A stretch of 64,000 nt of DNA, from the NCBI GenBank assembly GCA_963783945.1, contig CAWAPS010000007.1:744001-808000 (forward strand), in the 5' to 3' direction. Shown here piece by piece: positions 17,654-25,740 of the stretch (position 1 is the stretch's first letter; every line of letters starts with the position of its first letter). Below the pieces are notes generated by a model, which was not told where the DNA came from, ran no database searches, and worked only from the letters and a program-made list of their open reading frames with translations. The DNA is from CAWAPS01 sp963783945. Its GTDB lineage: Bacteria > Actinomycetota > Acidimicrobiia > Acidimicrobiales > Palsa-688. A program made the translations under genes and the position numbers.

Positions 17654-17678
17654 CTACGAGGAAAACCGGTTAAACCGG
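17654..17678. repeat. Palindrome and repeat element upstream of pimA
   Basis: CCGGTT-A-AACCGG at 17666-17678 is a perfect palindrome 40 nt before the pimA start. It is abutted by CTACGAGGAAAAC at 17654-17666, nearly the same as the direct-repeat unit found upstream of adk (7519-7531). The intergenic region 17554-17718 is less G+C-rich than its surroundings and shows no other gene. Confidence 0.4.
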
Positions 17679-17718
17679 ATTTTCGGGACCGGGCAGTGGT
17701 GCGGGTAGCCTCCTGGAG

Positions 17719-18792
17719 GTGCGGGTCGGACTCGTGTGCCCATACAGCCTCACCGTTCCCGGTGGCGTGCAGGGGCAGGTTCTTGGCCTGGGCCGGGCCC
17801 TGCGCCAGCTCGGGGTCGACGCGCGGGTCCTGGGTCCCTGCGACGGACCGCCCCCTGATTCGGCGGTCACGCCGCTGGGAAACTCCCTCCCGACCGCATC
17901 GAATGGCTCGATGGCGGCCATCGCCCCCGACCCCGCCGCTTCCATGCGCACCATCAGAGCCCTCCGCGACGAGCGGTTCGACGTGGTCAACCTCCACGAG
18001 CCCCTGGCGCCCGGGCCCACCCTGACCGCCCTTACCCTCGGAGGTGACCCGCTGGTCGGGACGTTTCACCGGGCCGGACCGAGCGGCTGGGTCCGGGCGT
18101 TCCGGCGGGCGAGCATCTGGGCCGCCAACCACCTCAACATGCGGGTGGCGGTGTCGGAGGAAGCCATGGCCACGGCCCGCCACCAGATCGGCGGGGTCTA
18201 CGAGATGGTGTGGAACGGAATCGAGGTGGCGTCCTATCAGGCGGCGGATCCGTGGCCGTCCGAAGGGCCGACGGTCATGTTCATCGGCCGCCACGAGCCC
18301 CGAAAGGGCCTGTCGGTCCTGTTGGAGGCCATGGGCTCCCTCGGTCCCGACGTCCGGTTGTGGGTGGCGTCCACCGGTCCCGACAGCGAGGTTCTGCAAC
18401 AGGCGAGCGCGGGAGACGCCCGGATCGAGTGGCTCGGGCTCATCGGCGAGCACGAGAAGGTGCGACGGATCCGGGGGGCCGATGTGCTGTGCGCCCCGTC
18501 GCTGCATGGCGAGAGCTTCGGGGTCGTCCTTCTGGAAGGGATGGCGGCCGGCACGGCGGTGGTGGCGTCCGACCTGGTGGGCTACTCCTCCGTGGCCCGG
18601 CCCCAGCGCGACGCCCTGATCACCCCGCCCGGTGACGCCCTGGCTCTGGCCGCCGCGATCGAGCGGGCCCTCTCCGGAGGCCCCGACATCGAACGCATGC
18701 TCGAGAGCGGGCTCGATCGGGCCGCACACTTCTCCATGGAGCGACTGGCTGCCCGCTACATCGAACTGTTCGAAAAGGTCATGGCGGGCTGA
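17719..18792 (+). CDS. pimA: GT4 glycosyltransferase, probable phosphatidylinositol alpha-mannosyltransferase
   Basis: A 357-residue GT-B enzyme starting MRVGLVCPYSLTVPGGVQGQ, the typical PimA N-terminus with the donor/acceptor loop PGGVQ. GTFHRAGPS, VWNGIEV and FIGRHEPRKGLSVLLEAM follow, with the GT4 EX7E motif in GESFGVVLLEGMAAG. It should add the first mannose from GDP-mannose to phosphatidylinositol on the inner face of the membrane. Together with pgsA and the acyltransferase it forms the PIM lipid module. The small leftward gene between them breaks the strict operon. Confidence 0.88.
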   Translation: MRVGLVCPYSLTVPGGVQGQVLGLGRALRQLGVDARVLGPCDGPPPDSAVTPLGNSLPTASNGSMAAIAPDPAASMRTIRALRDERFDVVNLHEPLAPGPTLTALTLGGDPLVGTFHRAGPSGWVRAFRRASIWAANHLNMRVAVSEEAMATARHQIGGVYEMVWNGIEVASYQAADPWPSEGPTVMFIGRHEPRKGLSVLLEAMGSLGPDVRLWVASTGPDSEVLQQASAGDARIEWLGLIGEHEKVRRIRGADVLCAPSLHGESFGVVLLEGMAAGTAVVASDLVGYSSVARPQRDALITPPGDALALAAAIERALSGGPDIERMLESGLDRAAHFSMERLAARYIELFEKVMAG

Positions 18793-18874
18793 ACCTGCTC
18801 ACCCGGTGCTCCGGGCCCCGAAACCCGGGGTGCGCGAATACGCCGGCCCGGCCGTCATACGATCAGTGCCCTTC

Positions 18875-19660
18875 ATGCCCACGACCGAGCGGACCCGACG
18901 AGCAATACGGCCGGTGAGCAATACGGGCGGCGGCGACGCGCTGGTGACCCCGGGGGCCCGGGCGGTCCGCATCGCCGCCCCTTTCGTAGCCGTCCCGGCG
19001 GTCGTGATCGGTCTGGTGGTCGGCCTGACGGCCGGTGCGGTGTTCGGGGTGGTGGCATTCGCGGTCGTTGGCGTCGGCCTGGCGGCGTGGGTCAGGGCGG
19101 CCGGCGATCGCCTGGTTCTGGCCCGGTTGGGAGGACGCGACGCCGATCCCGGCCAGGACGCCCGATTGTGGAACCTGGTGGAAGGGCTCAGCATCGGGGC
19201 GGGGGTGCACCAGCCCAGGCTCCGCGTCATCGAGAGCCGGGGTCTCAACGCAGTGGCCGCCGGAACCAGCCCGACCCGGGCGGTGCTCGGCGTCACCTCG
19301 GGCCTGCTGGCCGAGCTCGACCGCATCGAACTCGAGGCGGTTCTCGCCGAGGAGCTGGTCCAGATCCGCCGCAACGAGACCTTTCCGGGCACGGTGCTCG
19401 CCGCCACGTTCGGGCTGGGCCGGGGCCGGGCCTACCCGGCGGATCGCGACATCCAGGCCGACCAGGCGGCGGTGGCCCTCACCCGCTATCCCCCCGCTCT
19501 GGCCGCGGCGTTGGAGAAGATCGAGGGCAAAGGGGCCGAAGTATCCGGGCAGGGTTCGTACATGGCGCTGCTCTGGCTGGCCGACCCGGGAGGAGTCGAC
19601 GCCCCCGGCCGGGGACGCCTACCTCTGCGTGATCGGGTCGAGGCGCTGAGGGAGTTGTGA
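18875..19660 (+). CDS. M48 (HtpX-like) peptidase paralogue lacking the metal-binding residues
   Basis: The 261-residue protein has two hydrophobic N-terminal segments (residues about 30-75), then an M48-like body ending in DQAAVALTRYPPALAAALEKI, the segment following the third zinc ligand in HtpX-like proteases. Where HExxH is expected it reads LEAVLAEELVQIRRNE, so both histidines are replaced (Glu and Gln), and the third-ligand position in the usual READA segment reads DIQAD. It is therefore probably not a zinc protease. It overlaps the following lipoprotein gene by 4 bases (GTGA). ATG 18875 is the chosen start; TACGAT at 18858-18863 may be its -10. Confidence 0.72.
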   Translation: MPTTERTRRAIRPVSNTGGGDALVTPGARAVRIAAPFVAVPAVVIGLVVGLTAGAVFGVVAFAVVGVGLAAWVRAAGDRLVLARLGGRDADPGQDARLWNLVEGLSIGAGVHQPRLRVIESRGLNAVAAGTSPTRAVLGVTSGLLAELDRIELEAVLAEELVQIRRNETFPGTVLAATFGLGRGRAYPADRDIQADQAAVALTRYPPALAAALEKIEGKGAEVSGQGSYMALLWLADPGGVDAPGRGRLPLRDRVEALREL

Positions 19661-20757
19661 GACGCCCCGCACTGGTGCGGGCGGTGCGACACCCGGGTCT
19701 GATCGCGGTTTGGGCGTTGCTAGCGGGTGTGGGCGCGTCGTGCGGGGGGCACCGGCCGGCGGCGGCACCACCGCCACCGCCCCCTCCCCCGACCACCCCG
19801 CCGACCACGCCCGCACCATCCACCACCACGACGACCGTGCCCGTGGTCCACCGGGCCCCGCTGACCGGGCTGGTCCAGACGAATGCGGCCAGGCTGGTGG
19901 CCCCGGCGGTGGTGGTCAAGATCGACAATATCGACGCCGCCCGTCCCCAGACGGGCGTCAACCAGGCCGATGTCGTCTACGAGGAAATGGTCGAGGGCGG
20001 GTTGACCAGGCTGGCCGCGATCTACCAGTCGTACTACCCCACCCTGGTGGGTCCGGTGCGTTCGGGTCGCCTGACCGACGCCGGGATTGCGGACGATCTC
20101 AACCACCCGGTGCTGGCCTACTCGGGCACGAACGCCATCTTCCTGCCGATCCTGCAGAGTCAGCCCCTCACCGGAATCAACGCCGAGAACCACCCGGCCC
20201 TCTTTCCCCAGAACGGCAACCTCCCCGCACCGCACAACACCTTCACCGATGTGGAGGCGCTGGCCGGCCTTTCGCCGACCCACGCCCCGCCGCCACCGTT
20301 GTTCCCGTACCTTCCGAAGGGCGCGGTGTTCGGCGGGACCGGAGCCACCCCGGTACGGCATGTCGGTATCTCCTTTCCCAGCGCCGATGTGACCTGGGAC
20401 TACAACGCCAAGTCCGGACGGTGGCTCCGCGGTCAGAACGGCACAGCCGACGTCGACTCGGCCCACCAGCAGGTCGACGCGGCGAACGTGGTCGTCCTGT
20501 TCGTCACCTACATCACGTCGGGCATTGCCAGCGGCGAGGGAGTGGCGCCGGTGCCAATTCCCGAGGGGATCCTCACCGGTTCGGGCCAGGCCTGGTTCCT
20601 GAGCCAAGGGAAGCTGGTCAAAGGGACCTGGCGGCGACCATCTATGACCTCGGTGGCCCAGTACCGCTCACTTTCGGGCGCCCCGGTCCGGCTCAACCCG
20701 GGCCGAACGTGGGTCGAACTGGTCCCGGTGGGCACCGCCCCGACCGTCCTGCCATAA
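19657..20757 (+). CDS. DUF3048 (YerB-like) secreted protein, possible lipoprotein
   Basis: A 366-residue protein with a basic start, a hydrophobic stretch and GASC as a weak lipobox at about residue 28. A Pro/Thr-rich linker follows, then the DUF3048 segments VVVKIDNIDAARPQTGVNQ, DVVYEEMVEGGLTRLAAIYQ and GPVRSGRLTDAGIADDL. The C-terminal half includes FPSADVTWDYNAKSGRWLRG. DUF3048 proteins are exported and of unknown function. Its GTG overlaps the stop of the M48-like gene, so the two are probably made together at the envelope. Confidence 0.82.
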   Translation: MRRPALVRAVRHPGLIAVWALLAGVGASCGGHRPAAAPPPPPPPPTTPPTTPAPSTTTTTVPVVHRAPLTGLVQTNAARLVAPAVVVKIDNIDAARPQTGVNQADVVYEEMVEGGLTRLAAIYQSYYPTLVGPVRSGRLTDAGIADDLNHPVLAYSGTNAIFLPILQSQPLTGINAENHPALFPQNGNLPAPHNTFTDVEALAGLSPTHAPPPPLFPYLPKGAVFGGTGATPVRHVGISFPSADVTWDYNAKSGRWLRGQNGTADVDSAHQQVDAANVVVLFVTYITSGIASGEGVAPVPIPEGILTGSGQAWFLSQGKLVKGTWRRPSMTSVAQYRSLSGAPVRLNPGRTWVELVPVGTAPTVLP

Positions 20758-20839
20758 CCGGGCCCCGGGGAGCCATGGTTTTCTGCGGCGTAATGGCCCA
20801 GACCAGGCGACAGCCTCTGAGCAGGACTGACAAGCACCC

Positions 20840-20845
20840 TACACT
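20840..20845 (+). promoter_or_regulatory. Probable -10 element for leaderless pdxS transcript
   Basis: TACACT (TANNNT) lies 6 nt before ATG 20852, with no Shine-Dalgarno sequence. A weak -35-like CTGAGC lies 17 nt further upstream. Confidence 0.45.
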
Positions 20846-20851
20846 GGGCTT

Positions 20852-21748
20852 ATGGCTGCAACCGATGTCCCCCGGCGCACAGGAACCGATCTCGTCAAGC
20901 GAGGCTTGGCCGAGATGCTCCGCGGCGGCGTGATCATGGACGTCGTCACGCCGGAGCAGGCCAAGGTCGCCGAGGACGCCGGCGCCGTCGCCGTAATGGC
21001 CCTCGAACGGGTTCCGGCCGACATCCGCCGGGACGGCGGGGTGGCCCGCATGAGTGATCCCGCCCTCATCGAGGGCATCAAGTCGGCGGTGACCATCCCG
21101 GTAATGGCCAAGGCGCGCATCGGCCACTTCGTCGAAGCCCAGGTGCTCGAAGCCCTCGGCGTCGACTATGTCGACGAGAGCGAGGTCCTGACCCCCGCCG
21201 ACGAGATTCATCACATCGACAAGTGGGCGTTCACCGTGCCGTTCGTGTGCGGGGCGACCAACCTGGGCGAAGCTCTCCGGCGCGTCTCGGAGGGGGCGGC
21301 CATGATCCGCTCAAAGGGCGAGGCCGGTACCGGCGACATCAAAGAAGCGGTACGGCATCTCCGCTCGATCATCGGGGACATCCGCAAGATCACCCAGGCG
21401 GACTCCGCCGAGATCTACAACTGGGCGAAGCAGCTACAGGCCCCGGTTCCTCTGGTACAGGAGCTGGCGGAAACCGGGAGACTCCCGGTGCCCCTGTTCT
21501 GCGCCGGTGGGATCGCCACCCCGGCGGACGCCGCGCTGGTCATGCAGCTCGGCGCCGAGGCGTGCTTCGTCGGCAGCGGCATCTTCAAAAGCTCCGATCC
21601 GCCGAGGTTCGCCCGGTCGATAGTCGAAGCGACCACCCACTATCGCGACCCTCAGATCGTGGCCAAGGTCAGCCGGGGGCTCGGCGACGCCATGCGGGGC
21701 GAGGAGTCCAATCGGGTGGAAACCCGCCTCTCGGACCGGGGCTGGTAG
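20852..21748 (+). CDS. pdxS: Pyridoxal 5'-phosphate synthase, PdxS subunit
   Basis: A 298-residue TIM barrel with the conserved blocks GTDLVKRGLAEMLRGGVIMD, VMALERVPADIRRDGGVARM (including the catalytic lysine region AKARIGHFVEAQ), RSKGEAGTGDI and AGGIATPADAALVMQLGAE. It builds PLP from ribose 5-phosphate, glyceraldehyde 3-phosphate and ammonia supplied by PdxT, whose gene follows. It appears to have its own leaderless promoter. The pdxS-pdxT gap of 173 bases suggests the two are not simply co-translated. Confidence 0.96.
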   Translation: MAATDVPRRTGTDLVKRGLAEMLRGGVIMDVVTPEQAKVAEDAGAVAVMALERVPADIRRDGGVARMSDPALIEGIKSAVTIPVMAKARIGHFVEAQVLEALGVDYVDESEVLTPADEIHHIDKWAFTVPFVCGATNLGEALRRVSEGAAMIRSKGEAGTGDIKEAVRHLRSIIGDIRKITQADSAEIYNWAKQLQAPVPLVQELAETGRLPVPLFCAGGIATPADAALVMQLGAEACFVGSGIFKSSDPPRFARSIVEATTHYRDPQIVAKVSRGLGDAMRGEESNRVETRLSDRGW

Positions 21749-21890
21749 CCACCCGGGAGGCTGCGGTAAAACCGAGCTCGAGGAGAAAGGCCGACCGTTC
21801 GCCTGCAAAATCTCCCCTTCCCTCAGGGAGTCAACCGGGCTGGCAAACGGCCGGCCCTTGTCCCACGCGGGTTTTGCCGCGGTCGCCAAG

Positions 21891-21896
21891 TAGACT
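21891..21896 (+). promoter_or_regulatory. Probable -10 element upstream of pdxT
   Basis: TAGACT lies 6 nt before an ATG at 21903 that opens a 21-codon frame ending at 21968, out of frame with pdxT, and 25 nt before the pdxT GTG at 21922. Transcription from here would give pdxT either a short leader with GGAAGG as ribosome binding site or an overlapping upstream reading frame. Confidence 0.4.
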
Positions 21897-21921
21897 TTGG
21901 CTATGGGAAGGATCCCGCCAG

Positions 21922-22575
21922 GTGCCGCCTCGCACCGAGATCGACGCACTGCCGCGGAGCACGCGTAGGCGAGTCGGCATCCTGGCCCTACAGGGCGCCG
22001 TCCGCGAGCACGCCCGGGCCCTCGAGGGTCTTGGCGTGGAGGCGATCGAGGTCCGCACCCCGACCCAGTTGGAGGCGGTGGACATGCTCGTTCTGCCGGG
22101 CGGGGAGTCCACCACCATGGCCCTGCTCATCCGCTCGTCCGGCCTGCTCGAACCGCTCCGGGACCGCCTGCAGCAGGGGATGCCGGCCTTCGGGACATGT
22201 GCCGGCATGATCCTGCTCGCCGCCGACGTGCTCGACGGCCGGTCCGACCAGTACTCCTTCGGGGTCATCGACATCGACGTGCGGCGCAACGCCTTCGGCC
22301 GGCAGGTCGACTCGTTCGAGACCGACCTGGCGGTGGAAGGCCTGGACGACCCGTTCCACGCCGTGTTCATCCGGGCGCCCGTGGTCGAACGGGTGGGACC
22401 CGGAGTGGACGTCCTGGCCACCATTACGGGGGCCGATGGCGCCGAGCGGCCGGTCCTGTGCCGCCAAGGGTCGGTGCTGGTGGCGGCGTTTCACCCCGAG
22501 CTTTCAGGGGACGCACGTTTGCACGAAGAATTCCTGAGAGGCGCTGCGCACCTGCCGAGCGCGGCGCAGATGTAG
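21922..22575 (+). CDS. pdxT: Pyridoxal 5'-phosphate synthase, glutaminase subunit PdxT
   Basis: A 217-residue class I glutamine amidotransferase. RVGILALQGAVREHARALEG and LVLPGGESTTMALL are family hallmarks; the nucleophile lies in FGTCAGMILLA and the His-Glu pair in FHPELSGD. It hydrolyses glutamine and channels ammonia to PdxS. GTG 21922 is preceded by GGAAGG at 21905-21910 and is the only suitable in-frame start. About 17 residues precede the usual N-terminus. The gap 21749-21921 contains complementary arms GGCCGACCGTT (about 21790) and AACGGCCGGCC (about 21845), possibly a leader structure. Confidence 0.93.
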   Translation: MPPRTEIDALPRSTRRRVGILALQGAVREHARALEGLGVEAIEVRTPTQLEAVDMLVLPGGESTTMALLIRSSGLLEPLRDRLQQGMPAFGTCAGMILLAADVLDGRSDQYSFGVIDIDVRRNAFGRQVDSFETDLAVEGLDDPFHAVFIRAPVVERVGPGVDVLATITGADGAERPVLCRQGSVLVAAFHPELSGDARLHEEFLRGAAHLPSAAQM

Positions 22576-22596
22576 TCACGAGGAGGGACAGCAGCC

Positions 22597-23382
22597 ATGT
22601 CTGGCCACAGCAAATGGGCGACGATCAAGCACAAGAAAGGGGCGGCGGACAAGGCCCGGGGAAAGCTGTTCGCCAAACTGATTCGCCAGGTCGAAGTGGC
22701 AGCTCGCGAAGGAGGCGGCGACCCCGACGCCAACCCGACCCTCCGCACCATGTTCCAGAAGGCCCGGGAGGCGTCGGTGCCGATCGATACGATCGATCGG
22801 GCCATCAAGCGAGGGACCGGTGAGCTCGAAGGGGTGCGCTACGAGCAGGTGTCGTACGAGGGCTACGCGCCGAGCGGGGTCGCCGTCATCGTCGAATGCC
22901 TCACCGACAACCGCAACCGGACCGGGGCCGACATCCGTTCGACCTTCTCCAAGAACGGTGGCTCCATGGCCGAGCCCGGCTCGGTGTCATGGCAGTTCGA
23001 GCGCAAGGGCGTGATCCTGGTGGCGAAGTCGCCGGGTTCGGGTCAGCCGGGAGTGCCTAAACCGGAGGTGACCGAGGACGACCTGATGCTCATCGCCCTC
23101 GAATCCGGGGCCGAGGACATCACCGACGCGGGCGACCATTGGCAGGTCATCAGCCCGCCCGGAGACCTGCCGGCGGTGCGGGCAGCCATCGACGAGGCGG
23201 GCACGGAGGTCGAATCGGCGGAGCTCAGCATGGTCCCGTCGACCACCGTCGCCCTCGACAACGAATCCGACGCCAAGAAAGTGCTCCACCTGGTCGACCT
23301 GCTCGAGGATCACGACGACGTGCAGAACGTGTACGCCAACTTCGACATACCCGACTCGATCCTGGAGCTGGTCGAGGCCTGA
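22597..23382 (+). CDS. yebC: YebC/PmpR-family protein (TACO1 family)
   Basis: A 261-residue protein beginning MSGHSKWATIKHKKGAADKA, with TMFQKAREASVPIDTIDRAI, EGYAPSGVAVIVECLTDNRNR and a C-terminal VLHLVDLLEDHDDVQNVYAN, all diagnostic. Members are described as transcriptional regulators and, more recently, as helpers of translation through difficult proline stretches. GAGGAGGG lies 9 nt before the ATG, a clear Shine-Dalgarno sequence in contrast to the leaderless neighbours. The order pdxT-yebC-ruvC-ruvA-ruvB is common in actinobacteria. Confidence 0.95.
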   Translation: MSGHSKWATIKHKKGAADKARGKLFAKLIRQVEVAAREGGGDPDANPTLRTMFQKAREASVPIDTIDRAIKRGTGELEGVRYEQVSYEGYAPSGVAVIVECLTDNRNRTGADIRSTFSKNGGSMAEPGSVSWQFERKGVILVAKSPGSGQPGVPKPEVTEDDLMLIALESGAEDITDAGDHWQVISPPGDLPAVRAAIDEAGTEVESAELSMVPSTTVALDNESDAKKVLHLVDLLEDHDDVQNVYANFDIPDSILELVEA

Positions 23383-23436
23383 CGGCCGAGCCCGGCGCCC
23401 GGGGCCGGGGTCCACCAAGCGGATACCGCGCTTTGC

Positions 23437-23442
23437 TAGCTT
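23437..23442 (+). promoter_or_regulatory. Probable -10 element for leaderless ruvCAB transcript
   Basis: TAGCTT (TANNNT) lies exactly 7 nt before GTG 23450 with no ribosome binding site between. Confidence 0.45.
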
Positions 23443-23449
23443 CGAACGG

Positions 23450-23983
23450 GTGTTCGCTCTCGGGGTCGATCCGGGTCTGTCGCGTTGCGGGTACGGAGCT
23501 GTCAGCAACGAGAACGGGCGCCTGTCGCCGGTGGCCTTCGGCCACCTGACCAGTCCGGCCGACCGGCCGCTCAGCGAGCGCCTGCGCACCCTGTGGGACG
23601 ACATCGGCACTCTCCTCTCGGACCTCCAGCCTGACGTCATGGTGGTCGAGCGGGTCCTGTTCCAGGTGAATGCCAGGACGGCTATGTCAGTCGGCCAGGT
23701 GAGCGGCCTGGCGCTGGTGGCGGCGGCCCAGTCCGGCTGCCCCGTGATCCAGTACAGCCCCAACGAGGTGAAGCTGGCGGTGACCGGCTACGGGGCGGCG
23801 ACCAAGCAGCAGGTCCAGTTGATGGTCCGCTCCCTCCTCGACCTCGACGAGGCCCCACGGCCGGCCGACCGGGCCGACGCCCTGGCTCTGGCCATCTGCC
23901 ACCTGACCGGCGCCGGACTCCGGCGGGCCGTCGGAGTGGCCGACGGCGCGGTCGGGGCCGCGGGATCGGAGGGACCGGCGTGA
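23450..23983 (+). CDS. ruvC: Crossover junction endodeoxyribonuclease RuvC
   Basis: A 177-residue RNase H-fold nuclease. The acidic active-site residues appear in FALGVDPGLSRCGYG, VMVVERVLF and PADRADALALAICHL, with the family segment YSPNEVKLAVTGYGAATKQQV. It cuts Holliday junctions delivered by RuvAB. GTG 23450 puts the first Asp at residue 7, as usual. Its last codons overlap the ruvA start (GTGA). Confidence 0.95.
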   Translation: MFALGVDPGLSRCGYGAVSNENGRLSPVAFGHLTSPADRPLSERLRTLWDDIGTLLSDLQPDVMVVERVLFQVNARTAMSVGQVSGLALVAAAQSGCPVIQYSPNEVKLAVTGYGAATKQQVQLMVRSLLDLDEAPRPADRADALALAICHLTGAGLRRAVGVADGAVGAAGSEGPA

Positions 23984-24627
23984 TCGGCTCCCTCCGGGGC
24001 GTGATCCTCGATCGGGCGACCGGGGCCGGGCAGGCCGCTGAAGTGCTCATCGAGGTCGGCGGGGTGGGATACCGGGTGCTGGTCCCCTCGAGCGCCCTGA
24101 CCCAGATCGGCCCGGCCGGGACATCGGCCTTCCTGCACATCCACACCCACGTCCGAGAGGACGCCATCCTGCTCTACGGTTTTCCGTCCCGCGACGAGCG
24201 GGCCTGCTTCGAGGTGCTGATCGGCGCCCACGGCGTCGGCCCGGCGGTGGCGCTGGCCCTGCTCTCCGTTCACTCGCCCGCCGCCCTCCAGCGAGCGGTG
24301 CAGGGCGACGACGCCGATGCCTTGATGCTCGTTCCGGGGATCGGCAAGAAGACCGCGATCCGGCTCCTCGTCGAGCTCAAGTCCCGTCTCGACCTGGACT
24401 TCGACGGGGCCGACCTGCGGTTGGTGGCCGGAGGCCAGGCGGGCGCAACGGGTTCGGCCGACGGCCCCGCCAGCCCGGCCGCCACCCGGGCCGACGTCCG
24501 TGTCGCCCTCGCCGGTCTCGGATACGGGGCCGATGAGATCCGCCACGCCCTGGCTCAGCTTCCTGCCGACGGCACCATCGAGGATCACATCCGCCTCGCC
24601 CTGCGCGAGCTGGCTGCGGCGCGGTGA
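23980..24627 (+). CDS. ruvA: Holliday junction DNA helicase subunit RuvA
   Basis: A 215-residue protein: OB-fold start MIGSLRGVILDRATG, YRVLVPSSALTQIG and LYGFPSRDERACFEVLIGAHGVGPAVALALLS, then the helix-hairpin-helix LVPGIGKKTAIRLLVELKSRL. A flexible Gly/Ala-rich linker (about residues 145-165) leads to the RuvB-binding domain DVRVALAGLGYGADEIRHAL. It binds four-way junctions. It starts at GTG 23980, overlapping ruvC. Confidence 0.95.
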   Translation: MIGSLRGVILDRATGAGQAAEVLIEVGGVGYRVLVPSSALTQIGPAGTSAFLHIHTHVREDAILLYGFPSRDERACFEVLIGAHGVGPAVALALLSVHSPAALQRAVQGDDADALMLVPGIGKKTAIRLLVELKSRLDLDFDGADLRLVAGGQAGATGSADGPASPAATRADVRVALAGLGYGADEIRHALAQLPADGTIEDHIRLALRELAAAR

Positions 24628-24637
24628 CGGCTGTCCC

Positions 24638-25705
24638 ATGAGAGAGGAGGGAATGAGCCGGGCCGTGGCCCCGGCCGCCGATCCGGTCGAGGCGGCAGAG
24701 GAGGTGACGCTTCGGCCCCGCCGGCTGACCGAGTTCGTCGGGCAGGCCCAGCTCAAGGAGCACCTCGAGATCATGCTGGAAGCGGCTCGCAGGCGGGGCC
24801 AGCCGTCGGACCACCTGCTCTTCGCCGGGCCGCCCGGACTCGGCAAGACCTCCCTCGCCGGCATCGTGGCCAACGAGATGGGCGCCGGCTTCCGCATCAC
24901 CTCGGGTCCGGCCCTGGTCCGGGCGGGCGACCTGGCGGCCATCCTGACCAACCTGGTCGAGGGGGACGTGCTCTTCGTCGACGAGATTCACCGGCTGGGC
25001 CGGGCGGTGGAGGAGATCCTCTACCCGGCGATGGAGGATTTCCAGCTCGACATCGTCCTCGGCAAGGGCCCGAGCGCCCGCACCATCCGCCTCGACCTGC
25101 CGCGGTTCACCCTGGTGGGCGCCACCACCCGGACCGGGCTCATGACCGGGCCCCTACGCGACCGGTTCGGCTTCGTCGCCCGCCTGGACTACTACAGCCC
25201 CGGTGACCTCGACGCCATCATCCGCCGGAGCGCATCGATCCTGGGAGTGGCGGTGGATCAGGCCGGGGCGGCGGAGATCGCCCGGCGGGCCCGGGGCACT
25301 CCGCGCATTGCCAACCGCCTGCTCAAGCGGGTGCGGGACTTCGCTGAGGTGAGGGGCGACGGGTCGGTCGACCTGGCGGTGGCCCGGGCCGGGCTGGACC
25401 TGTTCGAGGTCGACGAGCTCGGACTCGACAAGGTCGACCGGGCCATCCTCGACGCCGTGTGCAACCGCTTCGGCGGAGGCCCGGTGGGACTGTCCACCCT
25501 GTCGGTGAGCGTGGGGGAGGAGACCGACACCGTCGAGGACGTCTACGAGCCCTACCTCCTGCAGTTGGGGCTGCTCATGCGCACGCCCCGAGGACGGGTG
25601 GCCACACCGGCGGCCTGGCAGCACCTCGGCCTCCCTCCACCTCCGGCGGAGGCTGACGGCCGCCGGGAGGGAGACCATCACCTCCCCTCCCACCGCCTCT
25701 TCTGA
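24638..25705 (+). CDS. ruvB: Holliday junction branch migration ATPase RuvB
   Basis: A 355-residue AAA+ motor: LRPRRLTEFVGQAQLKEHLE, Walker A GPPGLGKTSLA, Walker B DVLFVDEIHRLGRAVEEILY, sensor GATTRTGLMTGPLRDRFGF, and the winged-helix part GGGPVGLSTLSVSVGEE. It drives branch migration with RuvA. Two in-frame ATGs, 24638 and 24653, are possible. GAGGAGGG lies between them, too close to the second for normal spacing, so the first is listed with low certainty. The C-terminus has a short His/Pro-rich extension. Confidence 0.94.
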   Translation: MREEGMSRAVAPAADPVEAAEEVTLRPRRLTEFVGQAQLKEHLEIMLEAARRRGQPSDHLLFAGPPGLGKTSLAGIVANEMGAGFRITSGPALVRAGDLAAILTNLVEGDVLFVDEIHRLGRAVEEILYPAMEDFQLDIVLGKGPSARTIRLDLPRFTLVGATTRTGLMTGPLRDRFGFVARLDYYSPGDLDAIIRRSASILGVAVDQAGAAEIARRARGTPRIANRLLKRVRDFAEVRGDGSVDLAVARAGLDLFEVDELGLDKVDRAILDAVCNRFGGGPVGLSTLSVSVGEETDTVEDVYEPYLLQLGLLMRTPRGRVATPAAWQHLGLPPPPAEADGRREGDHHLPSHRLF

Positions 25706-25740
25706 GTGCCGGCGGCCACCTGCTAGACCATCGGGCCGCG

